A DNA stretch of 64,000 bases, from the NCBI GenBank assembly GCA_973895155.1, contig OZ316895.1, positions 8,990,001 to 9,054,000 of the forward strand, written 5' to 3'. A model generated the notes under the pieces. That model had not been told where the DNA came from, ran no database searches, and worked only from the letters and a program-made list of their open reading frames with translations. This document shows, in pieces, positions 49,783 to 62,737 of this stretch. This stretch comes from Marsupella aquatica (lineage: Eukaryota; Marchantiophyta). Numbering within the stretch: position 1 is the first letter of the stretch; each line of letters starts with the position of its first letter. Made by a program: the position numbers and the translations under genes.

Positions 49783-50940
49783 TGCTCTACTCCAACCTGT
49801 GCTGCACTGTCCTCCCTGTCGTCTTTGCTACCTCGCTCCTCGACTAGGATGGTTTCAGGGAGAAATCTCAAATCCCACGATGAGAGAGAGATGGATGGGG
49901 AGGGACGGAAAGGCCGAACGATGATTAGATCCCAAAACCGAATTCAACGGATCGACCCACGGTATTTGTTGGCGCACAATCTACGATTCTACAAAATTTC
50001 AACACAAGCTTGAACACTGACTTGCTCCACAGTTCCAAACCTTCTTGGTCTCTGTCCTGTCCTGTACAAGCCCCAAGATCAACACTCCACAGCAGCAACA
50101 ATGCCTATCTGTCCGCTCACAGCTGGGCTGTTTGTCCACAAGCAATCCGCTGATCCCCAATGACCTGCTCTAAAAGAAGGAAGGATTGTACTTCCCCTCG
50201 TCTCTCGTGAATCACTCAGTCGTAGAGAATTCCCTTCGTCTCTCCGAGGTGAGTGAATCACTCAGTCGCGCGAAATCGTGTCTCCGGATCTCGCCTCTGA
50301 CTGCTAGTTGCCACGCACTCCGCAGCCGCAGACAAACAGGTAATGGATTCGCGTACTGCAGTGTTTGATCTGGTCTAGTCTTGTAGGCTGGGACTCTGAT
50401 GTGGCCTCCTCTCTCTGGTCGGATTGCAAGTTGTCAAAATCCCGTTTGCAGAGAAGATCAGGAGCAGTGAGTGGCAGCTGATCTGTGACTACACATTCGC
50501 CTGACGCGTCTTCGACCTTTTCGTAGCTCGTGTCGTTCCTGCTTCCTGGGAAATTGGGAATCCTGGGATTGTTTCCCGGATCTCACCACTCTGTCTTCAT
50601 CCCAAAGCAAAGCGCAAAACGCGGCTACGATTCGGGTTGGCTCAGGTCAGGTTGAAAAGATTTGATGCAGAGGAGGGAAATGAAGAGATCAGAGTCGCGA
50701 AGAGTTCAATAATTGAACGACCTCAGATCATGAGACGTGAGAAAGCACAATTGTGACCGATGGGTTTGTATTTGAGAGGCCAGAGAGCTCAGGCCAATTG
50801 TTTCTTGTGGACCCCCATTCATGCAAAAACTCATTTATTGTTGCCCGATTGGGTCCAGTCATTCAATGATGAGGGTGTCTTGGGCTGAATCATGAGCCTA
50901 TCTTCCGCTGAATGACAAGCGGATTGCCCACTTCCTAATG
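49783..50940 (-). promoter_or_regulatory. Presumed promoter and leader of the DUF1223 gene
   Basis: The sequence upstream of the start (to the right on the plus strand) is mixed, with no gene. Imperfect copies of cgtctctc followed by gtgaatcactcagtcg occur at about 50198-50223 and 50236-50269. Beyond about 50700 it passes into repeat DNA. No core promoter element can be fixed. Confidence 0.3.
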
Positions 50941-50943
50941 CAT

Positions 50944-51232
50944 GCAGAAGGTGAAGACATGCAGAAGGTGAAGACATGAGGTGTGAAAGGCTTGCATCCA
51001 GAAGGTGAAGACATGAGGTGTAAAAGCCTTGGATACGAAAGGTGAAGACATGAGGTGTAGACGTGTAATTAACAAAGTAGTAACTGGACCTTACTCAGCA
51101 TCCAAAGCGCGGTGTTGAGGATATTGTGTGCTCAATGACAAGCCTACCGCGTGCTGAATGACAAGTGTGTCACGCACTTCCTATCGCATACAGAAGGTGA
51201 CGACATGAGGTGTAAAATACATGAGGTGTAGC
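50944..51232 (+). repeat. Short-unit repeats based on GAAGGTGAAGACATGAGGTGTA
   Basis: The core aaggtgaagacatg occurs at about 50947, 50964, 51002 and 51040, and as a one-base variant at about 51194. From the second copy on it is followed by aggtgta or aggtgtg. Spacing varies from 17 to about 150 bp, so this is a broken array rather than a clean tandem repeat. Confidence 0.75.
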
Positions 51233-51458
51233 ATAGTAGCAACTCAACCTTACTCTGCATCTCAAGCAACAATCACATAGAAGTGTCAGGCCCTCAATGC
51301 CAGCACCCCTCTCTCTCTCATGAACTTCTTTACTAAACTGAGGCTCTCAAAAATACAATGACACTCCATACATGTTCTTAAATGGACGAGAAACCACATA
51401 TGGTTCCTCAACCAAGCTGCCAATCTGTCTTTGTTAATAAGAGCAGGTGAATTCATTT

Positions 51459-51625
51459 GACTAGTAACAAACTAGTCTTGCTAGCTCACATATATCTCTA
51501 ACAAACTAGTCTTGCTAGCTCTCATAAGTCTATGTGACTAGTAGCAAACTTTTCTTGCTAGTTCAGATATAGAAGTTGATCTGACTGGTAACAAATTGTT
51601 CTTGCTGGTTTGGATATAGAAGTAA
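51459..51625 (+). repeat. Tandem repeat, unit about 35-50 bp, four copies
   Basis: The block ctagtaacaaactagtcttg followed by ctagctcacatat is present four times with increasing divergence (aaacttttcttgctagttcagatat, aaattgttcttgctggtttggatat). There is no coding content. Confidence 0.75.
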
Positions 51626-52869
51626 CTCCTAAAAAGACAATTTACCTCCTATTCTAGCATGAGTGTATGACTGTTTTCAATGTTCCAAGTGCTACTTATA
51701 GTGCATGGATACACATAAGTGCAGAGTTATATTAATTATCCTACCAAGTGTAGCCCAGCAGTAGTACTTTCATTGCGGGCAAGGTAAGCTCCTAGTTCAA
51801 GCTTTATGAGTCAAGTGACCAGCTTTCACACAAACCCTTGTTCCAAATTGGGTTCGCGAAAGCCCTTTGCACTCCAAGACTTGACACTAAGAGAAATGAG
51901 AGGTCACTCTCTTATAACAAAAATTGAAATGGACAGGTGGGCAGCATCAAGAGTGGGATCCAAGGGGTTGATATAATACATGATTTACTTGGACAGTATA
52001 CCCTTGATATTTTATGCCTTGTTGGCAGTTACAGGGTGGTGAGCCCGCCATGCCACCCTGTATTACCCTTGGGCTCACCATCCTCGGGGATTGCTGTCGG
52101 GATCACCATCTGTAACCCTCTCGAAGTCATGGGTTATTCTGCACTTGATGCAACTTCCATTTGCCCCCTTACCGCTCTCTACTCCTGTCCTGGCAAAGGG
52201 GCAAAGTAGAGTTGTACATTTGTTGTGTGTCGCCTATGTTTGCCACTGACATTAGGAAGGCTAGCAGGGATCTAATGGAAACAGGGTCTTAGAGCCATAG
52301 TTATGAGAATACAAAAACCATGTTACAAGTGGCTGAACTCCATACACTCACCTTCTTGCTCACCCTCACCCTATAGTACATTAAGTGTTCTTTAATTGCT
52401 CTCTACCCAATATCATATATCAATCCCCCCCCCCCTCCCAACAAGGGACGAAGGGTTTGATTGAGGGCCCTAGCAGAATTATTGAACTTTTTGTTCCACC
52501 CAAAAGTTGACCCTACATATGATGATGGCTTCCTCTAACCAGTATAAAACATGTTGTATGGAAGGTGATTGTGAAGCATAACACAACCCGGTCCATGACC
52601 AAAAACTGCAGAAATCACCTTTGTTTGTGTATTTTCTATTTCATATAACTAAAGTACCCTACCACAGTTAGGCTGCCATGAGATATTACCCATAGCCAGT
52701 GAGGCAATGAAACATGAAGTAATGTATATCTGTAAAATCATAAACCATAATATATGCGGTAATGTTGTATTCTTGGTAACATAAAATGTTGATGTGTATT
52801 TTATGTTTGTGATTATGGGGTAGGGAGCATAGGTATTTAAGATAGCTAGAAAAGCAAATACAACACGGT

Positions 52870-53815
52870 TATCATTTGCTATGCCCCCGTCTGATGGGGG
52901 CATGGGCATTTCCTCAGCGGTGGCCGCTTCCCCTATGCCTTACAGGGCTGTTGGGCGCAAGTGGGCCCTGCCCTGCCTCCCGTTTCATTGTGGATCTTCA
53001 GCCCTCCTCCTTGACCATGTCATGGGGACTGAGGATGATTGGGGTCTTGCCTTTCCAGGTTCAGCTACACCATGCTCGATCATTGTTACCCAAGGTTGTG
53101 CAGGCTACTATCCAAGTTGCTTTTGTGGAGGTTGTCTTGGACAGCCCGGATCGTGCTCGGCAGATGAGTTCTGACCGCATGCACCATCACTCCCTTTCCA
53201 ACATGCTCTCTGATGCACCTTCGGACTCCATTTGAGCTCGCCTCCTATCTTGTTTTGGTTTGGGTCCTGGTGCCTGGCTATCCACTAGTCCTTTGTGAGC
53301 CCCCTTCCGCATGAGCTAATTTCTCTTCACCATGTCTTTGCACCTTTGACTGGGTCTTCCTCACCCCTGCCTCCTTGGCCAACCCACATGCATCTGTGGG
53401 ACGACTTTGTTCATATTCTCAGGTGTGGCCACGGGAGCGGCGGACTACGACTATTGATGACATTCAAGATGTGGTGGCGGCCATTACCCGATACTCTGGC
53501 TACTATGTTGCTATGGAGCTGGAGCAACAACATGTCCTGCCCCTACCCCCTACCGCACCCCACCAACCACCCCCGTCCCCGGGGATGGCATTCCCGACTT
53601 ACGACAGGCAGACCTGGTTTTTTCTCAGGCTGGATCGAGTACGTGCCCTTGATGATGGGGTGGTCATTAATCCCACTAGTGTGAGCAACGTTGCGGTTGC
53701 CACCCATGTACTTGGACAAGTTGCAGCCAAGGCTGCTCAGCTCACGGATGAGCCTATTCCATTTGCTACCCGGGGATCTTTTCTACTCTTTTGCTCTAGA
53801 AATTTTTAGTGCTCT
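52870..53815 (+). other. Coding-like debris, possibly an old retroelement fragment
   Basis: Several overlapping open frames lie here in a GC-richer block. The most protein-like runs to the stop near 53809 and includes TIDDIQDVVAAITRYSGYYV and VINPTSVSNVAVATHVLGQV, but it has no clear start. An upstream frame gives LPKVVQATIQVAFVEVVLDS. Their order on one strand suggests a single ancient coding region broken by frameshifts. No domain was recognised; a degraded transposon protein is the simplest reading. Confidence 0.3.
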
Positions 53816-54000
53816 CCACTCTTGCTTTGACCAGTTTCTTCAAGCTTGTTCAATTTTTTGTATCCAGCAGAGGCCCTTTCCCCTTGTTTCTGTTCTCACT
53901 GGCTTCTTTCAACCGAGGTTGTCGATGGCACTTCAGAGGGCTCAGACTTTCTTCATCAAGCCAAGGCAGTTGGTCTTAGGGCTTTTAATTTCCCCTTCGT

Positions 54001-54254
54001 GACCTTCATATATGATTTACAGGAACCTAAGTTTGCTTGGTTGTAGATTTGTTGTTGTGGGGGACGCACTTGTTTGTTGAGCCTCCCTTTATTGGGTACT
54101 CAATGACCTTCATATATGATTTACAGGAACCTTAGTTTGCTTGGTTGTCGATTTGTTGTTGTTGTGGGGAACTCACTTGTTTGTTGAGCCTCCCCTTATT
54201 GGGTACTCAATGTTGTGGTCTTTCAGTTTCCCCTCCCTTTATTGGGTCCTCAAT
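54001..54254 (+). repeat. Tandem duplication of about 104 bp plus a partial third copy
   Basis: Copy one (54001-54104) and copy two (54105-54211) both run from gaccttcatatatgatttac to attgggtactcaat and are about 93 percent alike. They differ mainly by a gtt insertion and a few substitutions. A partial copy of the last 30 bases follows at 54224-54254. The high identity suggests a fairly recent event. Confidence 0.9.
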
Positions 54255-55780
54255 CTCGCCTTAGCAATCCTGTCTCCCAGTTAGGAGTATTTGTCTTTTG
54301 GCAAATTTATATATATCATTCATGAGTTTTTGGTGTCACACCTTAATAATTGTTTCTTTTTAAGTTTAACAAGCCTGTTTGCTGCTGGATACGAGAATGA
54401 TGCGCGGGTGTAAATGGTGTCATAGTCCATGAGCGTTGAATGGTTGTCAGGGCTCGGTTCATAGGGGTATTATTTACCTTAGGCAAGAGAACAGATATGT
54501 TCAATTTTGCTTGAGCATGATGCGCACCTCAGCACGTGAAGATCGATTCGTTGACGAAAGTTTACTCCCTCTTTTTATGACATGATCAAAAGTAATCCCG
54601 CTCTTCAAATTCAAAAACCACAGTTGACAGTCCGTTCATTTCTCAGAGTTCAAATTGTTCGTGCTCGAGTTGATTCTAGTTTGATGATAGACATCTGGAA
54701 ACCCCTCCTTTTATGTATTATTGATTTGATGGATTTGGTTCGTTCCAATCGTCAATTGCGTTCAGGTTAATGACATGGATTTTAAAACGTCTCTTGTCAA
54801 TTCGTTTACTTAGCAACCAGGGAAATGGTCACTTAGATCTGCAGAATTAATACCCCCAGTCGAACAAATGACTGAGCCTGTTGGACATCCAAGGACAATT
54901 TTCACCAATCGAACGTTTTCTTGACGATGTCATGTATCTTCGATCAAAGTCAGAAAGGGCGATATTCACTACGAAGCCAGTGGTCATGCAAACGATGCAA
55001 TTTCCGTTTGCAGCCTGAGAAGGAAAATTTTCAAAATGGTCATTTTACAAGCTTCAGCTAGGTCACTTGTCTTTATGGTACAGAAATGTCGACTGGAGGA
55101 ACCAATCTTAGGTTCCGTGGGAAAAGGGCTGTGCAGACACGCTGAACACTCACCATGGAGGCAACAGAGATCCTGACAAACACATCCTGTCAATCAGGTG
55201 GCACTAGAAGGGTAGATGCAAACCTGGTTGGAGTTCAGCAGTACTGTCAGCTCATTAAGATTCTGTTCTACAACCTTAACTTACAGTATCAAAATTGCCT
55301 AAGGTCTAACGAAGGATCGTGATCAGTGGGTGGATGATGGGGTACTGCAATTTTGAGCACAAGGTTTCTGTTGTCCACAAACCAGCCGCTACTTAAGTTT
55401 CTGGGATTTTCTCAAGGTCTTGTCCCTGAATCCATATTATAGATGAGGTTCTTGCATTTGGCACTGCGGATTGAGCTGAGACTTGAGAACTGCGGCCACA
55501 CTATTGATTCAGCTGATGATTGGAAGTATTAAGGGTCCAACCCACCCTTCATGTGTCAGAACCCGCCCTACACTCGGCTCCCTTGGGAATACTGGACCTT
55601 GATGGGAAGAAGCTGACACGCAGCAACTTCCTGCTTACCTCCGTAACCCTCACAAGGAGCTCTAACTTGTCTTGATGTGATATGATATGATACAGGGAAG
55701 TTCTATAGGAATCGATAATATCAGATTAGGAAAGCTAACGGAGTGTTCTCGATATTACCTAAGCGATTGGGCTTCGTCAA
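54255..55780. other. Intergenic, including the presumed 3' region of the SERK gene
   Basis: No gene is recognised. The right-hand few hundred bases would hold the 3' untranslated region of the minus-strand receptor kinase. tgatatgat repeats occur at about 55674-55693. Confidence 0.35.
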
Positions 55781-58700
55781 CTATCGGCCACCAGAGAGCT
55801 CAACGGCATCCCAGTTAAGAGTAGAATCTTCGACCCATTGGAAAAGGTGTTGAGGCGCAAGGTTTACCTCCTGCTGTCTTACGAGCTCCATTTTCTGCCA
55901 CTGCTCCCAACGCTCAGTCAGGCCATCACCTTCCAACATCCGCACTACCTCGGACATTTTTGGGCGATCCGAGGGAGTAACTTGAGTACACAGAAGGGCC
56001 ACTTGGATAAGCTCCTCAACTTCACGGGCATTGTACTTCCCTTTTAGATCTCTATCCACCAACTCCTCTAATCTTTTCTCATGCTGTAATCGTTTGACCT
56101 GGTACCAACAAACCAACAGTCACAAATTTTCTCATTAGATCTTAAGAATGTCAAACTCACACAGCCAAAGTCGAGGCAGTACAGTGCTTCATTTGACGAG
56201 GATCTGCTTCTCTTAATTCACAATAGTGATGACCTGAACCACATGTGAGGAACCTCGAACCTCCTGAAACTGCTCCAATTTCTTGACATAAGAAAATTAT
56301 GAGACTTTTGGAAAGAGCGAAGGGACTAAACGTAGCAGATCCATACCCAATCTAGAAGCATCAGATCATCGTCGTTCGCAAGGCGCTGGAAATCATATGC
56401 CCTCTGCCCTGTGATGAGCTCCAATAGCATGATTCCATACCCATATAAGTCAGTCTTTTCAGAAGACTTCCCAGTGGATAAGTATTCTGGCGCAATGTGG
56501 CCCACAGTCCCACGCACTGCCGTAGTCACATGTGTATCTTTGTAGTCCAGGAGTTTGGCAAGCCCAAAGTCTCCAACGACGGCTTCAAATTCTTCGTCCA
56601 GCAGCACATTGGCAGCTTTGACATCACGATGAATAATCTTAGGATCACAGTGGTCATGTAAGTATGACAGACCACGTGCCGCACCGAGAGCAATACATTT
56701 TCGAGTGGGCCAGTCAAGTATTGGCTGCCCAAAGAAATTATCTGCACCATCACAGCCAAAAAAAAGCATTATTGTAGTCCACAAGATCATGGCCACCTGG
56801 GAACTTTGGGAACGTCCCATGCCAAACATAAAGTTCATTCCATCTTCAAAGCTAGATCATGTATTGTGTAGTCCAACTTCAATAACATTCTACGAGGAAA
56901 AGTTCAAATTACGATTTAGGAGACTGAGTTCCTTCATGATTCAGTGCGATTAGAGCTGATGGCTTGTCAAAGTAGTAAGCTTGCACAAGACAGAAGAGGG
57001 ATTCAAACTAAAACGAGATGAAGGAAAAGGAAAACATGCGCCAAAGGACTTCAACGTATGCCGATGCACCATAGGACTTCACAGTATGCGGCGTTTCCGC
57101 TGATAGTCTCTCCTTGGTGCTTGGTATCATATGAACGCCAGAGACCAAAAGGGGATTGCAAGAACAGAAACTAGGCCGACGGAAAATGACACAGATATTG
57201 ATACATGACACTATGAAGGGCACATTTGTCGTTTACTCCCAAACCTTTACAGAAAGCGGCTCTAAAGACAACTCAGATTTGGGAGGTCCACAAGAGTCTT
57301 TGAAGGATCTCTGGCAGTCGAAACAATACGTCTTGCAAAGCTGAAGACAGTGTCAGGTCTACGTGGCTGCAAGGAGATATTGTCCAATCAGTAACACTTG
57401 GATTAGAAGGAAAGAATGGATGAGAATTAGTTACCTCCAGGGTGAGATGCCCGTAGTCGAGAAGCGACACTGCCATTGGGCATGAAGGGATAGACAAGGA
57501 TACGCTCAGATGGAGTGATGCAGAAACCCTGCAACCTCAGAAGATTGCGGTGTACAGCCATACTTATCATTTCCACCTCTGTCTGAAACGCATGTTCACC
57601 TCCAGGTGTATGCTCCTCTCTCAACCTCTTTACAGCCACAGTTGTTCCATCACCAAGGTAGCCTTTGTACACATTGCCGAATCCTCCCTGGCCCAATATG
57701 TTTTTGTTGCTAAAGTTGTCAGTAGCAATTTGGAGTTCCCTCAATGAGAACTTTTTGAGTTGGCCAAGTGGCACCTCTTGATCATCTTCAGCTGCGAGGT
57801 CAGAACACGGAATCAGCAGAAAATTTCAGGAGAGGTTACTAGTCTGAATCACCCAAGGCCCTTAAACACAGGCAGAATAGACAAGGATGCCCCAACCAAG
57901 ACGTACATCTCCAGATCTCAACTCCAAACAAAACACCCTGCCCGAGGAAAACAAGTCAAAGGTGCTACCTTTGACAAGAGCCCACTGCGAACTTATTACC
58001 TGCAACGTCGAAGAAGTTGTCTGATATACTGTAGCGATCACGCCTGCACCAGAATAAGGAGATCACTCCGATAATTCCCAGTAGAACGGCAGCAGTGACA
58101 ACGCCGAAAATAACTTTCCTTGTCCATTTTGATCCTTCTGTACCTGAGTCAACCCATTTGCGACAATAAATCTCAAATTCCCTGCTAGAACAATATGCTA
58201 CAGCTCCGAAGTGGAACTCGCCCTGGGAAGTATATGCTCATCTCGTCAATAAACATTTCATGCACCGGAATCCCCGACCGCGTTGTATGGTAATTGTCTC
58301 GACTAAACGCAGGCAGTGGAGCAGTACCTGCAGGTGTGCTGAGGGGAGGATCTCCGGGACAAGGATGACCAGTAATGGCGCCGCAAAGAAAGGGATTGCC
58401 ATCTCCACTGCAAGGAAATCAAAACCCCAAGTATGAACAATAAGCCATTACCGTAAAACTGATCATTCCTCATTGTGGTCTGGGTTGGTTGTGGCATCAG
58501 GTTAGGCAACCGGAAGCCAAGCAATTGTTCTCTTTACCTCAAAACTTTTAATAGCATGGCTGGATAATGATCATCAATCGGAAATCAGGAGCAATCAGGT
58601 TCAGAAAATGAGAACAGGGGAGATTATTCGCAGTACCTGAATTGAGGGGCAGCTATGCCCTGTGGCACACGTCCACTAAAATTGTTATTTGACAAATCTC

Positions 58701-61700
58701 TGCAGTGATAGACGAAGCGCTATGAAATTAAGATGCGAAACGACTCGTTGACCACTCTCATCTCCTGCGACTATCAAATCAAGCCATTCAAGCGGTAGCA
58801 ATGTCACTTTACTAGAAGGAGCGCAAGCTCACCTCTTTCAAACCATGTCATTCTGTAACCTGGCTGTGCCATCTCTGAGAAGAAATCTCACTGCCTAAAT
58901 CAACCTATTCTACTCTTAAGAGGATTGCTTAAGACTTATGACAAATGAGGCCCAATAGCAGGCAGTAATTACACATTGGAAAGTGTAGCACTTTAAAGAA
59001 TCCCAACAAAGCAGTGGTGATCATGACGAGTGCGCCAAGACTGATTGCAGGCATGCGAGAACCGAATACGAAATCGAGGAAATTGCAACATCCGAGAATG
59101 TTCATCATTAGCATCAAAAGAGAGCGGGTACTCACAGAGACTGTAACCCAGTGATGTTAGCTAGAGAATCTGGAATCGGTCCAGAAAGATTGTTGAACGA
59201 GAGTCTCCTGTGCAAAAGCAGTAATCGACACTCCGGATTTACCATCACGCAGTATATGAAGAGCACCACGGGAGCTAAGATGGATTTCTACAATTCTTAT
59301 AATGATCAGAAGAAAGCTTCGAGTACATTAAGAAATATGTAAGATTACAACCAATAATCAAAAAGCCTTGGATTGGGCATTTTATAGGAGGGACAAAAAT
59401 CTTACAGGAACTTTAGGTTGGAAAGCCGACCAAAACTGCTTGGTATTCCACCCGTAAAGTGATTCGAATAGAAGTCCAGACTTTGGAGGTTCGACAAGTT
59501 ACCCAAGCTATCAGGGATCGGCCCAGTGAGATTATTACTCTGCAGCTTCCTAGAGATAATCAGGATACGACGTGTCAGCCTTCATCATCCTGCGTTATAA
59601 AAGTTGTGGGTACATCTTTTACGACAATCTACTCAAAAGGTTCACCGTTGATAAAAAAGCGGGCGAAAATGATGCCTCCACACTTCCAATGTCCACTAAA
59701 GAAGCATTCTTAATTGCTGCTGAGTCAACTAAAACTACCCCATTGCTGATCACACATTCGAAATTGCAGCCCATTTTTTTTTAAATACTCATCCCCCGGC
59801 CCTTTGAATGGGTCACCATTCACTTCTTATTGCACAAGTCACCGAGCTTGGTGCCACGACTGTAACTAACCCGGCAGCTACCGCACGCACGGTACTAGCG
59901 CAAGTTTCGAAGCATTGGAACGAGAGAAGATAACAACCTAGTTTCCTCAAGACAGCTTCCACCGTCAAACACTTCTCACAGCATAAAGCTATATACCATG
60001 GTATCTACTTCTGTTCTAAGTGCGATCTTCCCTTCCCGATGAGATCAGAGCTCACAATTCCACTGTGGCAATTCACACAACAGGTATTCTGGAATGGTTG
60101 TCAGTCTCACTACTCTAGCAAACGACCTTCGGGCTGTACGAAGACGAAACTCCAAAGGCACTTACAGATCCTGGAGCTTCGGAAGCAATCCTATGGCCGG
60201 ATCAAGTGTCCCAGAGAATCCTTGGAAGCCCAAATCGCTGCCATACCAACAACATCCAGAAACTCAAAAACCGCCAATACAACGACATAGATGAGGTTAC
60301 TATAGACCGGACCTCTACATCAGACTTCTATTGTGCTCCATTGACCTCTGCGCCAATAATAAAATCGTCTCTAAGCTGCTAACGGCGGCCGAACTACCAA
60401 ATCTCAAGGTCTTTTGAATTGATGAGTCAACCGCAATATGTACACTAGATTGAACAAAAACAAAGAATGCCAATCATGACCGTTCAGCCTGTGAAAACAG
60501 CACTACTCCCTCCCAGGTTTGATCGGAGCCAATAGGACCACGTTGGAATTCTTGCATTTCGTTATGTTCGACCAAGAACCCTGGAGCCAGCGGCATTTGC
60601 TAGAGAGCAGCGGGAACCGAAGAAGATACGAATCAGGTCGGTCAGCGAGACTCTCGATTACCGTGCCTGCCTGCTTTGAGAAGTCACCAAACAGGCAACA
60701 ATGATAAGAGATTAAGAGTACACAACGGCGTGTAATACGTACACTCTGATGACACTGTTGTCCTGGCAGTCCACATACAGCCAACTGCACGGATTCACAA
60801 TTGTATCATCCCAGCTCCGCAACGAATTGTTGGGGTCCACCAAATTTTGCTTCACCCTGTACAAGGCATCACCTGCCGCAAGCCGGAATGACACGGACGT
60901 CAGTCTAGTTGTAGAGCGGGGGAGATCATTACTTGCTATCACATCTTTCGCCGGGAAGCAATGGACCAGACAGGCCAGCCCTTCAAAAACCGTATACGTC
61001 TTGCTCTCTCCTTTGAAGTGAGCAATTCGGTTGTACTACAGCCACCAAATAGCATCAGTCTTGCTTGGCTCGAGGGGCTCGTAGGGTGTTGCTACGAGCC
61101 GATTGCTTGATGTAGGACAGCGTGGAGCCAGGGCACATAACTCATGCCCATTAAGCTCAAATTGTCGTCCGACTTCCAGCTGAAGAATACTCTCGCTTAG
61201 GAGGCTATTAATCAAACATTCAGCTGATTGAGCGTCGAAGAACTTAGTGTGCAATATCCAACATTCACAATGATGAGCCACTTCAACACAGCACGCAATG
61301 AAGAAGACACATTGTTGAAAATCTTATGCCGCTCAACTCACGGGGGATTGCACCTTCAATGTCAGCTTCCGTCTCGTCCCACATGACTATATCAGGCAGC
61401 TGATCGATGGGTCTCAACGATCATTCCCGGAAACTTGAGTTTGGAAGTCCGAGCAAGAAATGAGAGGAATAAACGCATGAGTCCGATCCTTCTGAGTCCG
61501 ATCCTTCTGAGTCTAGGACATACCTCGTTGAAAAGACACCAATTGCAGCGGCAATCGCCCATTTCCAAGCCACTGCTCACGAATTATTTCTCCACTAAAT
61601 CCCACCCCTTCTCTCACCTTTAACAACGATGCGAAACTCACGCGCGAATCGCACTTCTGATATGAGTCCCGAGATGTATGGAAACTTCTTGCAGTGAGTA

Positions 61701-62737
61701 CCAGCACCCTGGGCTGGTGAACAAGAAAGAAAAGCGTATTCATCCGAAAGATGTACTCGGATATGTTCTAAAGATATGCCTCACCTCTGAAAAACAGTTT
61801 TCATCCACCAGGCAACAGGCTCACAGACACTTTCCCAGCCCGGTCTTCAGACATCAGACGTACACGGCAAACGCGATGCAAACGAAGAAACAAAACAGGT
61901 TGCTCCACAACTACAGAAATCCAAGCACGACGCATAATGCCGAATCATCCTTTGCAGAACCAACCCGCTTCTCACTCCCATACCTCACCTACACACGTCT
62001 TCAACGCTCACCCGCTTTCTCTCTGTGACTCATTCTTCCAAATGATGGTCCATCGTTTCTTCTTCCTCTCCGCTCCCTCTTGTCATCGATCCTGGACAAC
62101 AGACTTAACATGTCGTCTGTGTCTGTGTCCTCGTCGCTAATGCTCACTCTCTTGCTTACTTAGTTTCAACGTTCCACACTTTGCTTTTCACCGCCATCAT
62201 TCAGTACATCCAACTCTGGTGGCTCAATTTCTACATTCCCACATTTCATCTTCCACCTTCATTGCTCAGCTTGAGCACCTCCACTAGCTTAGCTTCTTCC
62301 ACAACATACACCTCACCCCTCAGTTTCATACTGAGCCTTCGCATTACAGATTCTATATATCCCTCCATATCTCAGTCGCACCGCCACCCTTACCGTCTAC
62401 ATTTCAAACTTCGTCGTTTCGACTTCTTCCCTTCGACATTTATTACACATCACTCTCTCATCGTCAAATCGCCTGCTTACTTACCTCGGACATCGCACTC
62501 TCCCACCTTCACTCTCATAAATGCCATCGTCCACGTCCACTTCCTCTCGTCACACTTCATTGCATAACTCTCCCCGTTCATCGTTCACTTGCCTCATCGG
62601 TCACTGACTGGATTTTGCTGCAGAACTAATTGAGTAATGGACATTTGGATCGACAGATTGATCGACGCCTTACCTTCCACATTGGACGCAGTCGAAAACC
62701 AGAAGCAGACCGCCAGGTTGAGCAGCAGCAGCAGCAT
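55781..62737 (-). CDS. SERK: SERK-type LRR receptor kinase (BAK1/SERK family co-receptor), 11 exons, complete
   Basis: This is a plasma-membrane co-receptor kinase that in plants pairs with ligand-binding receptors in growth, immunity and development. Minus-strand exons: 62737-62674, 60872-60743, 60237-60166, 59549-59406, 59207-59136, 58699-58637, 58407-58328, 58143-58000, 57791-57435, 56741-56347 and 56098-55781. All phases agree and give 612 residues, within the usual 610-630. The number and sizes of exons (72, 144 and 72 bp for the repeats) are the classic SERK plan. In order the protein has a signal peptide ([17 protein letters not shown]), an LRR N-cap with Cys50/Cys57, five LRRs and a short Pro-containing hinge. 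The membrane segment is at about 219-240. The kinase follows, with [11 protein letters not shown], Lys311, HRD 413-415 and DFG 433-435. The tail ends ELSGGR, where family members end SGPR. The hinge is shorter than in SERK1/2. An upstream in-frame ATG (62845) exists, but the chosen start gives a proper signal peptide. Confidence 0.95.
60873..62673 (-). other. Intron 1 of the SERK gene (1.8 kb)
   Basis: The intron is bounded by a GTAAGG donor after the signal-peptide exon and a GCGGCAG acceptor before the LRR N-cap. It is three times longer than any other intron of the gene. No other gene is seen inside; open frames on both strands lack family features. Its position after the first Gly codon base matches intron 1 of other SERK genes. 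Confidence 0.85.

Noticed and set aside
61036-61743. Minus-strand frames within SERK intron 1
   Set aside because: They have no resemblance to LRR or signal sequences, and the true exon 1 was found at 62737-62674.
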